A stretch of DNA of 64,000 nt. Source: Laccaria trichodermophora (Eukaryota; Basidiomycota; Agaricomycetes; Agaricales; Hydnangiaceae). The translations under genes were made by a program, and so were the position numbers. This document shows, in pieces, positions 25,097 through 37,193 of this stretch; the stretch's first letter is position 1, and each line of letters starts with the position of its first letter. The notes under the pieces are model-generated. The model was not told the origin of the DNA, searched no databases, and saw only the letters and a program-made list of their open reading frames with translations. Where the stretch lies: assembly GCA_018417955.1 (NCBI GenBank), contig JACTVC010000008.1, positions 1,302,001-1,366,000 on the forward strand. Direction: 5' to 3'.

Positions 25097-25584
25097 AGAC
25101 GACGAAGGCTATGAACAAGAGTGCTGACAGTGAAGGGAGTAAAGCATATATACCAGGCATACTCTATACAGCAGTGAGGAAGTTGTCCGTGGCTGTGCTT
25201 CAAACTAACATTAACACGCCGCGAGAACCAGTCTGCCATTTCCTCATGGTGTTGTGTTGTGCTGCAGTAGTTTGGCTTCGCGCCCTGTGTCTGAAGTGTG
25301 CCACATCTGTTGCAGATGAGACGGTCGAGGTCAGTTGAGCTCGTCCTGGGTCGCGGTGAGTTTTGGCTGCCGGTTGGGGGACCTGCCGGTGGCCCCTCCA
25401 GGAAGGTTTTAGCCGTTGGCCCTGCCATTCTGGTCGGGGGTGGGCTTCGTCTGATCAGTCGGCTGATCGCAACAGTGGCAGTGTGGTGTACTCCGTAGCA
25501 CGATTGTATTTCGACGCTATAGTCGTGTATCGGGAACCGGTTGTTCCTTATTGGGACCACTCCGGAAGAAATCTATCTATCTAT
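25097..25584. other. Gap with a CTAT microsatellite
   Basis: About 490 bp. A minus-strand frame of 185 codons (25003-25560) is open and Pro-rich with a few Cys, but I do not recognise it and part of it overlaps the dna2 copy leader. At 25571-25592 there are five copies of CTAT, which run into the 3' end of the next gene. Confidence 0.45.
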
Positions 25585-26363
25585 CTATCTATCCTCAGCT
25601 GAGACTTCCCAGTCCTTGTTGCCATCATCAGCTTCGCGGTCAAGGATGGTGGTGACAATGTAGAATTGTCCTCTCAATTGAGTTGAACCTTTGTCTTTAA
25701 TGTAGACAGTGCGGATGATCCCGTTGTTATCTCGAAACCGAAGTCTGTCCCCAAGACAAACCTTGCGATTCGCATCTTGGGTGATGTCCGTTTGCATTTG
25801 TGAAGCTTTCAAGGCCTCCTCACTATAGAGTACCGAAAGATCAGAAATTTTGTAATAGGAATCTGGTCTGAAAAACTTACGCCAACTTTGCCGCCGCTCG
25901 AGCAATGCGACTTGACATCCCTCTATCATACCTCTATCATGGTCTGCTGTTATTGTGTGTATGAATTGTGCACCGTTGCTAGACGCAAAAGCCGCATGCA
26001 TGAGTCTGGCAAGGCAAAGTCAGGAAGATTAGGAAAAATATTGAAACGTACTACTTACTGGATCGCAGTAGACTCTTCTCCGGCCTTCTCCAGCAAGTCA
26101 TTGCATTTCCTGTAAAAGCCAGCGACCGCTTGTGAAGTGAGTGACACCGGATAGTCGACCGGGTTTACCTCAGGATGTTGGTACCATGTTTGTTCAGCCA
26201 TCGTGTAGAGAGGCAATCGGCCATCGTGGTTTTGGAGTGTCTCAGGATCAAAACGAGATTGGAATATGTGGATGGCAGTTTGACCCAGGATGTAAAACTG
26301 AGCTAGTTGTTTCGTCGTTTTCGCTTCGAAATTGCACTCGTTGAAAACGGATGTGGTAGACAT
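25585..26363 (-). CDS. Conserved-looking hypothetical protein, 241 aa
   Basis: Two exons on the minus strand, 26059-26363 and 25585-26005, joined across a 53-bp GTAAGT...CCAG intron (726 nt). The start at 26363 (MSTTSVFNECNFEAK) is preferred over the ATG at 26417, because a second copy of exactly this N-terminus exists at 41395-41460 and also begins there. No signal peptide or membrane helix. The middle has GRLPLYTMAEQTWYQHPEVN and a C-terminal stretch DRLRFRDNNGIIRTVYIKDK that looks like a small beta domain. Its last codons lie in the CTAT microsatellite. It starts 38 bp past the stop of HPM1 on the same strand. Function unknown. Confidence 0.65.
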
Positions 26364-26400
26364 GGTGGCCGTTGACAAACTGGTGAGTATATAGGGTATG

Positions 26401-27682
26401 TTACGCCCACTGGACACTCATAACCTTTCTTCCTACCCCAACATTTCGCTCCAAAACTGTCTCGACTTTGCCCCGTGAGCGGCCGGTTGTATTCGCGGGT
26501 GTTTCGATGAGTTTTGTAAACTCTGACGCCCCACCTCCAACTCCAAAGTACAACACCTTTGCCGCTACGAGACACAGATACTTGGCAGGTACAATACTTT
26601 GGGATATTGTCAGCTGAGGTGAGGTGTGCACGTTCAGAGGCTTGTCCCCGCCAGTAGCAGAGGCAGATTGCATCGTATCGACGAGGGAAGGAAGGCTGTT
26701 GGTGCTGTAGATCGTTTCGGAGGTTAATATGATATCGTACTTCCCGCCTATGCCGTGGTGGTCAAAGTCAGACCAAGATCCGGAGAAGAAGCGAATAGAG
26801 AGGTTGCGTTCGAGGAGAGAGGTGAGAAAGGCGGATTTAAGCTCGGGTGTTATGAAGAGCTCGGAGGGGGTTGAGGGGTCGATTGGAGCTGGAAGGTCGT
26901 CGTCGGGAAGTTGTTGACAACGGAAAGTGAGGGAGGCTGGGGATGCGTCTGTGGTTCAGGAAAAAGGTCAGATTTAAGTAGAGGAAGGGTACGGAGGCGT
27001 ACACCAGGTTAAGAGAATGTTTGGTAGGGTGACTAATTCCAGGACGGAAAAATTAAAATCTTGTAAGTGGACGTGAGCCTCTTCGGCGGCGGCGGTTGTA
27101 GTAAAACTAAAGAGCTTTTGTAGGATATATAGCGATGGAACGGCCGTACCGCAGCCTAGCTAGATAAACTGTTAAACCAGGTTCAGCTGTAATTCCAAGA
27201 ACCCACCTCGAGAATCCGTCTCCCTCTGTACGTCTCCTCAGGCAAAGCAGTATCAAGGTACTGCACGAGATCGAGGCTACACTCCCACGTCTTAAGCCCG
27301 CCCTCATACACGCCTGGCACCAGGTCGGATGGGGCATCTAGATATTCAAGCGCAGGTGCTTCGCCAGTCCCTTCTGATATCAACTGGAATCGGGCATCAA
27401 AGAGGTCACGTCGGACGAGTGTCAGTGATCTCCCATCCGTCAGAGGGACGTGTAGAGGCGAGTATGATATACGGGAAGGTAGGCGGTTTAACTAGAACGG
27501 AAGATTAGTCGGGAGGTGTTTTGAACAAAGTAAAAAAGGCGCACAAGATCCTTTATTAGATGCTCTTCGAATGAGTTTTCTCTGAGCGTAGGCTTGTCCT
27601 CCTGTGGTTGAGGCGTTGACGCAGACAAAATATTCGTTTCATCGTCGTCGATGTCCTCGATCTGAAAGTCAAATTTGAACAT
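26401..27682 (-). CDS. hpm1: Protein-histidine N-methyltransferase, HPM1/METTL18 family
   Basis: S-adenosylmethionine-dependent enzyme whose yeast member methylates a histidine of ribosomal protein uL3. Four exons on the minus strand: 27545-27682, 27207-27491, 27003-27159, 26401-26948 (1,128 nt, 375 aa). The start MFKFDFQIEDIDDDE is the typical acidic N-terminus. LKTWECSLDLVQYLD precedes the cofactor-binding ILELGCGTAVPSLYIL, then VHLQDFNFSVLELVTLPN and GGKYDIILTSETIYS follow. This order is specific for the family. Its start is 246 bp from the divergent dna2 start. A decayed copy of its 3' exon lies at 8475-8960. Likely cytosolic or nuclear; intact. Confidence 0.88.
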
Positions 27683-27928
27683 AGCGCCCTGAGCACAGCC
27701 ACGGACGCGTCGCGTCACAAAATGGGGACCGTGACAGCATCATCGTTGAATACCCTCACTAGCTGTATGTGTTTGACTCCCTTTTCTCTTCGTACTGTCA
27801 TAACTGATGTTTGTATTAGCCTTCCCGACGTGCCACGCGTCGTCTACGACGCATAAACTGCTCTCGTACTCTCTTTGGCTCAGAATCACCCCAGGCTACC
27901 GAGTCTTTCGCCGCCTTCCTCGTTGAAT
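27683..27928. promoter_or_regulatory. Divergent promoter between hpm1 and dna2
   Basis: A 246-bp gap between two divergent start codons. It contains GCGTCGT-CT-ACGACGC at about 27838-27853, a near-perfect palindrome with 7-bp arms. That palindrome also marks where similarity to the inverted dna2 copy (25096) begins. The part from there to the dna2 ATG is conserved in the duplicate. Confidence 0.5.
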
Positions 27929-30900
27929 ATGGCGTCCGTTAAACGATCTGAAGCAGATGAGGCTGCGTTTATGGCTAGTCTCATGGAAGGACTTGATGAT
28001 TCCTTCTGGAACGCCGTACCATCTCCAGATAACTCACCTGTTAAGCCTCGACACGTCGCGAAATCGAGTCCGCTCAAGATGCCACGGACTCCTGTACGAC
28101 CGAAGAGAGAACCTGTCGCTTTGGTTGCTACCCCGTCAAAAATTGTATACTCCGCTGGAGATATTGACATGTCGACGTTCCTTGAAGGTGCAGAGGATTG
28201 GGACTTGGACATAGAACTTTCACCGAGGAAACCTTCCCCCAAGAAAGAGAAGGTGGTGTTTGCAATATGCGTCTTTTCAAGTGATTGACTGGGTTTAGGT
28301 CTCACCGAACACGCAACCTTTGTATGCCCCCGAAAGTTGTACAAGGTGCATTGTTGTTTCTGTGGACGAGGTACACATTAATGGTCGATGGGTTAAGGTA
28401 TGTGACGTACCATATTCTCTTGCAGCTCGATTTTTTCATACTTCATCCAGAGACTAAGGGCCAGAATTGAATCGACTGAACGGCTTGTAGATGTAATATT
28501 ACAAGACGACTGGTATCTTACCGATATTCGAATAGGTGTGCTTCAAGTTTTTGTGTGGCTGCATTCACAACTCACATAAACTCAGAGGATATTTTCAACG
28601 TTCTTGGGAATTTTTCCTCCAACAGTATAACAATATCTTCCCAAACGAATCTTCTTGTCCTTCACCCCGATATCATGCTCACAGCAACCGCAATGTCCAA
28701 TGCCCCACAATGTCGGCGGAAACCCTTATTGTCGTCATTGGTGCATTCGTCAAGTGACATAACACCGTCCCTAGTGTGGGGTAGCATTCTTCATGAAGTG
28801 ATGCAGAAATGCCTGAGCGAAAATTGCTGGGACGAAAGGTGGATTGAGGATAGAATTGACGAAGCTGTGCGCGCCAGCTTGGGAGATCTGTTCAAGCTGA
28901 ACGTGTCGGTAGAAGATGCGAAACGGGAGATTATCGGGAGAGCTAAAGGGCTGCAAGTCTTTTCTCAACGATACCTTTCTGAAACGCCCAAGGTAAGTCG
29001 GTGGTTGTGGTCACGTCGTTAGCTTTGCGAAGTTCATACTATGGTGCTTAGCCTGATGCAATTCTCACCAATACACGCTCAAAAGCGAACGACGGCCCTT
29101 CCCTCCTTGCGATCTCAAAGCTTCTGGACATCGAGGAAGACATTTGGTCACCTACCTACGGGCTCAAAGGAAAACTTGACGCTACAGTCAACGCCGTCAT
29201 CTCCGAATTGCCCCCTCGACCTTCTTCAAACTTTTTCAAGGCCAAACCCCTTCCGACTCCTCAGATGTCGTCCGGTCCTCAGCCCTTTGAAATAAAGACG
29301 GGTCGAGCTGTCGCGGGTATGGAACATCGCGCGCAGACTATGCTGTACACCCTGCTTGCGAGCGAACGTTATGGTGTCGACGTTCCCTCGGGTTTGCTGT
29401 ATTACACGCAAAGCGACGAGGTGGTACGTGTCCCCAGGGGCAGGAATGAGTTGAGGGGATTGGTTGTGGCTCGGAATGAGTTGGCCGCGTATATGATGCG
29501 CCGGATACGCAAAAAGGGAGACATCGATGAGCCGTTCCTTCCACCAGCTATCGATGACGAGAGGACGTGCAAGAGGTGTTATGCTTTGGATACCTGCATG
29601 ATCTATCGTCGGACGATGGAAACACCACCAGCCGTGGACTCACCTTTGCATGACACATATTTGATGAAGACTGGACATCTGACAGACTCGCAGGCAGAGT
29701 TCTTCAAGAAGTGGGAAGCGCTTCTGACGTTGGAGGAACGGAATCTGGTCAGATTCAGGAAAGAACTGTGGACCATGGGAGCGGAGGAACGAGAGAAGCG
29801 AGGCCGTTGTTTTTCGCAGATGGTGCTCAAGAAAAGTGAGGGCGACGTGTTTTCGCCCTCGTTCCCGCTGGAAGCGCCCAAGGTTGGAGAGAGCAAGATC
29901 CATAGCTTCTCGTACTGTTTTGTGCGTTCCACGGATTTCTTGGAGTCACCAGGAAGGATGGGAAGGAGCTTGATCAGCGGGAGTCTTTCTCCTGGAGATG
30001 CAATTACGCTTTCCGTGGAGCCGCATTTCCTTGCTCTGGCGAGGGGCTTTATTCTTTCCCTCACGTCGTACGAGGTGATTGTGGGCGTTGACCACTCGAT
30101 CGACCTACCTACGATCAAGAAAAGATTATCCCTGAGCAATCCTCAGCGCAGATGCACTGAAGACGTGATATTCCGGATTGACAAGGATGAGTTATTCGGT
30201 GGCATGAGTCGGATGCGAAACAACTTGGCGCAGCTCTTCTACGCAGAAGGGGACTCGCGAACTCTGGATCTTGTGGTTAACTTGAAAACGCCGCTGTTTT
30301 CATCGGTGTCCTCCTTACCGGCTGAGGCTGAGCTGCACACGAGATATCTGAACCCCAGCCAGCGGGCGGCGATGACAAAGGTGTTATCGGCAGAGGATTA
30401 TTCACTGATTTTGGGGATGCCTGGGACGGGAAAGACTACTGTTATTGCTGCGTTGATTCGAACTTTGGTCGAGATGGGCAAGACGGTGCTCCTGAGCTCG
30501 TTTACGCATTCTGCCGTGGACACGATCTTGATGAAGCTCGATGGGGTGGATTTTGGGGTGTTGAGGATTGGAAATATGGATAAGGTCTGTCTTCCTCTTC
30601 TTTTGCTTTGTAGAGGGTTCTCAGGGCTTCGTGTAGATTCATCCGGATGTTCGAAAGTACACGATATCTGCGAGGAAGACGGCGACGACTGTTGAACAAC
30701 TGGAGCAACAGTTTATGACTCCTCCAGTTGTTGCAACGACTTGCTTGTCAATTGATCAGTAAGGTTTCATCTTTTTTTTTTTTGATTTACGTTAGCTAAC
30801 AAATGGACGCAGTCCCCTCTTTTCCGGCAGGAAATTTGATTATTGCATCGTGGATGAGGCTTCTCAAATCACTCTCCCAACGTGCCTTGGTCCCCTGCGA

Positions 30901-32066
30901 TTTGCGACCAAGTTCGTTCTTGTCGGCGACCATTTCCAGCTGCCTCCTTTGGTACGTGCTTTCACATTCTTTTTTGAATCGTTAATCCCAACATTCCGTA
31001 GGTTAACAATCCTGAAGCCCGGAAAGGCGGGCTCGACGTGTCTCTTTTCCGACGACTGTCAGATTCGCACCCAAATTCAGTTGTGGACCTTACTTACCAG
31101 TACAGGATGAACGAGGACATTATGTTGCTCTCGAACCGTCTCATATACCACGATCGACTGAGATGTGGATCTGACGAAGTTGCTCAAAGAAGCTTGGTCA
31201 TTCCCGATCGCTCTTTTCTGGAGATGCTTCATGTGGGGGAACTCAAATTCAAAAGCTCGGGGGATTGCTGGCTGAAAAAACTGGCTGACGAGAGGTGATA
31301 TCTTTCCCGTTGTTGGGTTTACACAAGCTGATGGCCCCTGTTTAGCTGTAAAGCTATCTTTGTCGACACTGATGAGATTCCTGCCCACGATTCTCGCATA
31401 GGAGATTTGGTACAGAACGAAGTGGAAGCTACTCTCGTCCACCAGTTTACAGAGACCCTCCTTCGGTGCGGGGTATCGCAGAATCAGATCGGCGTTATCT
31501 CGCTCTACCGCCAACAGGTCAAGCTCTTGTCTAATCTGCTTGAAGCGAGGAAGGGTGTGGAGATCCTGACGGCCGATAGAAGCCAAGGTAGGGATAAAGA
31601 CTGTATCATAGTCTCCCTGGTGAGGTCGAACGATGCAGGTCAAGTGAGTTGGGTTGTTTTGGAACTAACGCCAGTTTCTGACGTTTGTTTCCAGATTGGT
31701 GACCTTGTGAAAGATTGGCGTAGGATGAACGTATCTTTTACGCGAGCGCGATCAAAGCTAGTTATCTTTGGTTCACGTAAGACGTTGCAGGCCGACCCCC
31801 TCCTGAGCCAGTTCTTTGCTCTTATGGAGTCCCGGCACTGGATCTTAAAGTTGCCCCCAGGTGCACATACCATTTATGCCGCCCATTTTGAAGTATGCAC
31901 CACGCCCTCAAAAAGGACTGCGGTGGACGCAGTGGGTTCGTCCGAGGAGAACAAACCATTGAACTCGAGCCCCGAGCGACCCCAGAAAAGACTTAGGGCT
32001 ACACCGGACGCTGGACTGTTGAGAGGACGGCCCATCTTACAGGACTTGGCAAATAATGAAATCTAG
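27929..32066 (+). CDS. dna2: DNA replication nuclease-helicase Dna2
   Basis: Processes Okazaki-fragment flaps and resects broken ends. Ten exons: 27929-28252, 28299-28397, 28451-28535, 28586-28992, 29052-30584, 30637-30758, 30813-30951, 31002-31294, 31346-31643, 31695-32066 (3,672 nt, 1,223 aa). RecB-type nuclease: His in GSILHEV, Asp in GLKGKLDAT, and EIK in [12 protein letters not shown]. The Fe-S cysteines are NAPQC upstream and [11 protein letters not shown] near residue 477. SF1 helicase: Walker [10 protein letters not shown] near 760, IVDEASQ near 870, VGDHFQLPP near 895, YRMNED, then [13 protein letters not shown] and SFTRARSKL at the C-terminus. All motifs are intact, so this is the working copy; a decayed inverted copy of the first two thirds lies at 16505-25096. 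Confidence 0.95.
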
Positions 32067-32357
32067 AGTTGGGCATATTGCAAATAATCCATCCTCCCGT
32101 CTCTGGTAGATGGTCACCGAACGCTGATACCCCGTCGCCACGCCGTTACGATACCAATCGGTCGATTTTGATACCCCCAGAGGTCGATACATTGGGGAAG
32201 GAGAAGGAAAAGAACTGCATTAAGCGAGCAAAGTGTGCGGCTCCGTCAACCCTTGGCAATGACGCAAGGTTACTGTTGGGAAGAGTGACCTACTCCCATT
32301 TCGGCGTGCTTGCTTCACAATCATGGAAAGGGACTCGGACGTTGTATAAGAATAGAG
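32067..32357. other. Intergenic, nothing recognised
   Basis: About 290 bp between dna2 and the first MITE. A 99-codon plus-strand frame is open, but without domain features. Confidence 0.35.
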
Positions 32358-32359
32358 TA

Positions 32360-32702
32360 CTGTACTAATCCAATCAATTCGTCACACCCTGTGACCTGTG
32401 ACCGACGCGACGAAATTTTGGTTTCGTCGCGTCACCGGGGAAGGTGTGACTGGCTGAAAATTTCGTCGAAATGTAGGAGTGGCTGTCTGTCTATAGATAA
32501 TTTAGGACTGTTCAGAAAACTTTGCTAGAGCGGCGCAGAGGGGAAAAAATTGGTTTCTAACGAAAAAGGACCCCAATTTTGCTCCTTTTCCGACTGATTT
32601 GGTGGTTTCGTCGCTGGCCCCTGTGACCTGTGACCCCTTGATATTTCGTCGATTTCGGACCCCCTGTGACGCGTGACCGACGAATTGATTGGATTAGTAC
32701 AG
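32360..32702. mobile_element. MITE, copy 1 (TA-flanked)
   Basis: 343-bp element with perfect 24-bp terminal inverted repeats that begin CTGTACTAATCCAATCAATT, flanked by TA on both sides (32358-32359 and 32703-32704). TA duplication suggests a Tc1/mariner-type origin. A 10-bp stem CGCGACGAAA/TTTCGTCGCG is near 32406-32431. Direct copies of TGTGACCTGTGAC occur near both ends, with a TGTGACGCGTGAC variant near the right end. No coding capacity. A diverged sibling is at 40915-41245. Confidence 0.9.
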
Positions 32703-32704
32703 TA

Positions 32705-33780
32705 GTAGAAGTCCTGCCGTCCCATAGCGGCGAAAATGTAAGGTCCAGGCTACTTAGCTCATCTCTTTTGCCTTCAACGAAAGCCCAAGGGTGATTGTTA
32801 CACAATCCTGGGTAGTTTTATTAAATTTGACACTTCACGAGCTGATGATATTTGGGTTCATGACAAGCTTTTTGCAATTCATTGCGAGCGCAGCGAGCAA
32901 TCATTGACTAAGGGTGAAAGGCCCGGACAAACAAGTAAAAATTTAAACACGTAAATTGGTATCAGGGATTTTCCTAAACTCGCTATAACTGAATGGATAC
33001 TGCTCCTCCTCCTTAGAAAACTGAGAATCAGGTGGGGGCTGATAGCGTTTACGATAATATGAGCAAAAATTTGGGTTTTCGTCCCGATTTTGACAATAAT
33101 TCTAGAGTACAAAAACTGAGCGGTATTAAACACGTGATGCAACACCGCTGAACATCGTCGACGACTCATAGTCTTAGGCTCGTGACCAGCCTGTATATGA
33201 TAACTTCGATATACACTGTGATCACGTGTTGCAATTAAGAAAGTAATTGAAGCGCGACCAAAGCGCGACTATCGGCGTCAGCAACGCGTTATTGTTGCTA
33301 CATCTGCATATATTGATATGTAAACCACAAGTATCTTATATCGTGGGCAAAGACGCCTGGAAACTGGGCCCGAAGTCATGATTAATGTTGCAAACTTCCC
33401 AGTCAACGACAAACCTTTGCAACATTCACTCTGACATCTTGGAAAACAGACCGGAACACTGTGCATCACCTGATATGAATGTCTAGAACTCAAAACCAGC
33501 AGGAGCTTGAAGCTCAACTCGACCTGAGGAGTGAATGGGAAAGCTACATTCCAGAGGAAAATGCATCTAACATGTATAGTGACACAAATATGAAGCTTGG
33601 CTACTAAATTCAATCATAATAGTATATTATATATCACCACAAACAACATGGACTTGTAAATTGGTCCCTACGTATCGATTGAAGCGAAATAACAGTCGTC
33701 GACCATTGAATTCGACTGTTTGGCGTGAGACAAACAGAACCAAACAACACGATTTTATTGGCACGGTTGCCGCTCCCCAT
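32705..33780. other. AT-rich gene-free stretch
   Basis: About 1.1 kb. Short frames on both strands (for example 32879-33169 minus) show no recognisable feature. Confidence 0.4.
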
Positions 33781-34510
33781 ATACAGGCTGGTCTATCTGA
33801 GTTTAAATCCCCGTACCGCGCGGCTCCCACGCCAGTTGCCATAAAAGGTTCGTAATTTCTGACCTCCCCTAAACAATCCGGTCCGGCCCACGCCAAATCT
33901 ATCCGGCCTACGATTGCTTCCAACACATACTATCACTTGTGGGAACTTTGCAAAGGCATCAACTTTGCAAATACCGTTTCATTGACAATTGTCGAGATAG
34001 CTAGGATACATAGACTAGATGTATGACTACCTGAAGTGTAGTTTGATAAAAATATGTCCTTTGTAGAAGCAACTCGGGGCAGAATACTGTCAATGAAATG
34101 GATTTGCAAAGTTGATGTTCTTGCAAAGTTCCCACAAGTGATAGTAATCATCTTTCAAATATGCACCCCAGAAGCGCAGCCGATATATTAGCGTCTGCCA
34201 CATTTGAGCCAACAAAAAATCCCGTAAACGTGCAGTAAGAACATCAAATGCAGGTTTGAGAAGTGCGACAGGAAAATTTCCAATTTCTTGAAGTGCCTTG
34301 TTGGTGTTCAATGATACAGACATGTGGTCCATGAGAAAACACGCTGATTTCACGCATGAAATACAGTGGAACGCGGTGCGCGTCGTGCGACACGTGCGGA
34401 TTGTTTAGGGGAGGTCAGAAATCATCGAACCTTTTATGGAAAGAGGCGTGGGAGGCGCGCGGTACGTGGATTTAAACTCAGATTTACCGGTCTGTATATC
34501 GCAATTCGCA
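33781..34510. repeat. Composite inverted repeat
   Basis: Outer arms: about 33781-33890 pairs with about 34400-34500 inverted. Shared words are CTGAGTTTAAATCC, GTACCGCGCG and CTGACCTCCCCTAAACAAT. Inner arms: about 33928-33985 pairs with about 34090-34150 inverted. Shared words are ACTATCACTTGTGGGAACTT and CATCAACTTTGCAAAT. Each inner arm encodes YYHLWELCK.INFAN, so a gene fragment seems to have been copied in inverted orientation. The unpaired segment 34151-34365 has an open minus-strand frame (LQEIGNFPVALLKPAFDVL) of unknown identity. Confidence 0.8.
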
Positions 34511-34866
34511 GGTACTTCTCATATACAGAACGGTCACCGGTCTATCATAGTCTCATATGCTTCTTATACTTAATTGCAAACACTCCATCAAAGATTTATG
34601 GTGTCAAAGCAACTGCAACCCGGTCGACTACCTGAATTGCTGAGGAAACGGAAATGCGTGGTACTTCAATTCTTCCGTCGCTGAGCAGACGTTGGATGAA
34701 TTACAAAACGATGAACAGTTCTTTACAGAGACAGGCTATGTATACTGATACAGGTAAGTACCAGAGATTAAGAATAATAATACTGCAATACAAATCTAAT
34801 GCGAAGAGACGGGAAAGCGACAAATTGCTTAGTCTGAGTCCGATGAGATCTCTATGGTGCCCGACC
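34511..34866. other. Intergenic, nothing recognised
   Basis: About 350 bp between the inverted repeat and the next possible gene; no supported feature. Confidence 0.35.
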
Positions 34867-35868
34867 CTACCACATTGCAGCATGTCGATGCAGGGCCTTG
34901 ATGTGTGCCCGCTCGTGTTCAAGTTGTTGACGTGAGGTCCAACCAGCAGCCGGCAGTTCAAGTTTGACCTCCAGACAGTACGGCCTGCTTGGTTTCAAGT
35001 GACGGAAATGTCTACAAAACCCGCAGACTCGAGAACGGCCTCGTTCAGAACGAAATGGGGCAGGCGGAGCCTTCTTGGACCTAAAGGAACGGGGCCAACA
35101 CCATCCTAAGAAAAAATGAACATGAACTTTTATGTGAAAACATACCTCCATCCAGGCATAAACAAACGCCGTTTGCTGGACCTTCCGTTTGCTCTCCAAG
35201 TGAGTAGGTTCGCTCAGGTGCCTTTCTTCTCGCATCCGTTCCTCACGAGCCAATTGTGCGGTGTAAAGCTCGGTCATGTGGGAGCCAAAAGTTGGTTCCA
35301 TACGGGCATTCCTTGCAACACGTGATGAAGGGGCAACGACATTGGGAGGGCCTTGGGACAGACTCTTAGATGGGTTGGGTCTGATGAGCTGGCAGGGATC
35401 GAGAGCAGCGCTGCGATGGGAGTTGTGTGTTTTAGGGAGGATGGGAGTTGGTGGGGGTTTGTGGGCCGGGTCAACACAACCCTTGCACATTCGTTAACCA
35501 CAGCCTACAGGCTTCGTGAATTCAAGTTGAATTGCAACCCGTAGTGGCGGAAGATTGCTTTCAAAGAGCTAGCAGCCTGAGTGCACCCGCTGCGTCTGGA
35601 ACAGACATAAACGCAGGTGGATCAACGGGGGGAAGCTGGCTTGTTGAGGCGGGACGGGGTGATAGTGAGGAAGGCCGAGAGCCTGCTAGCCAATGAAAAA
35701 AGTGGCGGTGTCGGGGTCGGTGTGGAGACACTATAACAGTGTGAGAGTCATGTCAAGATCGAAAATTGCGCATACCTTCACGAGAAGGCACCCCTTGTTG
35801 CCATTGCCATCTGATTTCACAGGTGTATTGATACACTGAATGGACAGCGTTTCATGGGGTTGGGACAT
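34867..35868 (-). CDS. Hypothetical multi-exon gene
   Basis: A likely first exon is 35776-35868 (MSQPHETLSIQC..., 31 codons) ending at a good GTATGC donor. Downstream are a Pro/Ser-rich frame with PASTSQLPPVDPPAFMSVPD (about 35570-35690) and a charged helical frame LYTAQLAREERMREERHL ending VYAWMED across a short intron (35110-35155). Exon borders in between are not resolved, and the last exon has two competing frames. I do not recognise the family. It could also be partly degenerate. Confidence 0.35.
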
Positions 35869-36191
35869 CCTGATTGAAAAGAACAAGGTGCTGAAGATGA
35901 AAGGGAGAACGGCAATTTGAAAGATGTTAATGGAAACACGACGACACGTGAGGGAGTACCGTCATGTGCTGTTTGGATTGGTAGAAAGTTGGCGGCAGTT
36001 CAGTCTCTCAAAATACGGAACGTCTTCGTGTTTCTGATGCGGAGTTACAACGGCTCATGCTCGACGTCAGTCCCAGAATGCATATCATCCTCACTGGACT
36101 CTGCCCATCTGCATCTGAATAACCAATCAACTTGTCAGGCGCTCTGATCAAAACGAGCTATAATTTGAAGGAAATGAACTATATAATGACC

Positions 36192-37193
36192 TCAGGGAAG
36201 CAGAGGGAAGCCCTGTAGTAATTGACGTGCCATAAGCAATATGTGCAATGGCCACAGCATAGCCTGCTTGGCACGTGTCAGCCACCCCGCCACCAACCTT
36301 CGTAGTATTGGCCAGGACGTTCGCCACCAGAACGGTATGACGGTTTGAATGACTGCGAGAGATGGGAGTCCAAGTGTGTTGGTCCAAACATAAATGAGGA
36401 ATATTTGACCGAGCACTCCAATGAATACGGAGGCCAAAACCTTGGGCGTTGAACGGTCTTCAAGAGCGAAACCCACGACACACACCGCTCCCACCGATGC
36501 TCCCGAATAAAGGATAATTGCCAGAATGAACTGGATAGGAAAGAGAAATATTGACCACATCGCTAGTTAATGTCAGCTTAGTATTCCAACGAAAGAAAAC
36601 GAACTAGACTCACAGTATGCCCTTAAAGTAATCCAAGTATCGGTCCTCAGAGATGGTTGAGAGGGCGTGGAAAGTTGTGGCATTGAAGATTGTGACGTTG
36701 AAGGTTGGGAGAGGGAAGCGACAGCTTGAAATGGTATAGAACGACGGGCGGCATGGCGGGCATTGAGGTCGATCCATGAAAGACTCGTCTGTCTTTGTTC
36801 AGCTCTCCCTGTCTCTAACTCAACCTTAGATCAATGTTATGGTTAGTGGTGACAGCGCTCAGCGGAAGCATAAAATTTACCAAATCGTTATCGCTGAAAA
36901 CGCCGCTAAGATTTATTGCGGGTACGTCGCGATCCCATTCGGCGAGGAATGAAATGCGGGGCTTTGAGCGATTGTCGAGGAAGGATCCGTAGCGCAGTAA
37001 CTGGACGCACCTGGTGGCTGGCAATCAGCGTGGTGCATAGAGCAGAGTAGATGGTTGATACGCACAGTCTTTGGAGAACGATGCCCGTGGCATTGGTGGT
37101 TGGGGTCATGCCGTAGGCGTTCTCCCCCTGAAAACCAGGACCCGGTGTCGTGCTTGGGACGAGATTGTTGGTGTTCGGTGGATAGGTTGCCAT
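36192..37193 (-). CDS. Hypothetical membrane protein, 279 aa
   Basis: Four exons on the minus strand: 37066-37193, 36881-37010, 36614-36824, 36192-36562 (840 nt) with consistent phase. The N-terminus is Pro/Asn/Gly-rich and lacks a clear signal peptide. The segment KPRISFLAEWDRDVPAIN is followed by a Ser/Gln-rich linker. The last exon holds three or so hydrophobic helices (MWSIFLFPIQFILAIILY, VCVVGF.., VLASVFIGVLGQIFLIYVW) and a Trp/Arg-rich tail. Probably an integral membrane protein with a cytosolic N-terminal part. Family and function unknown. Confidence 0.6.
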
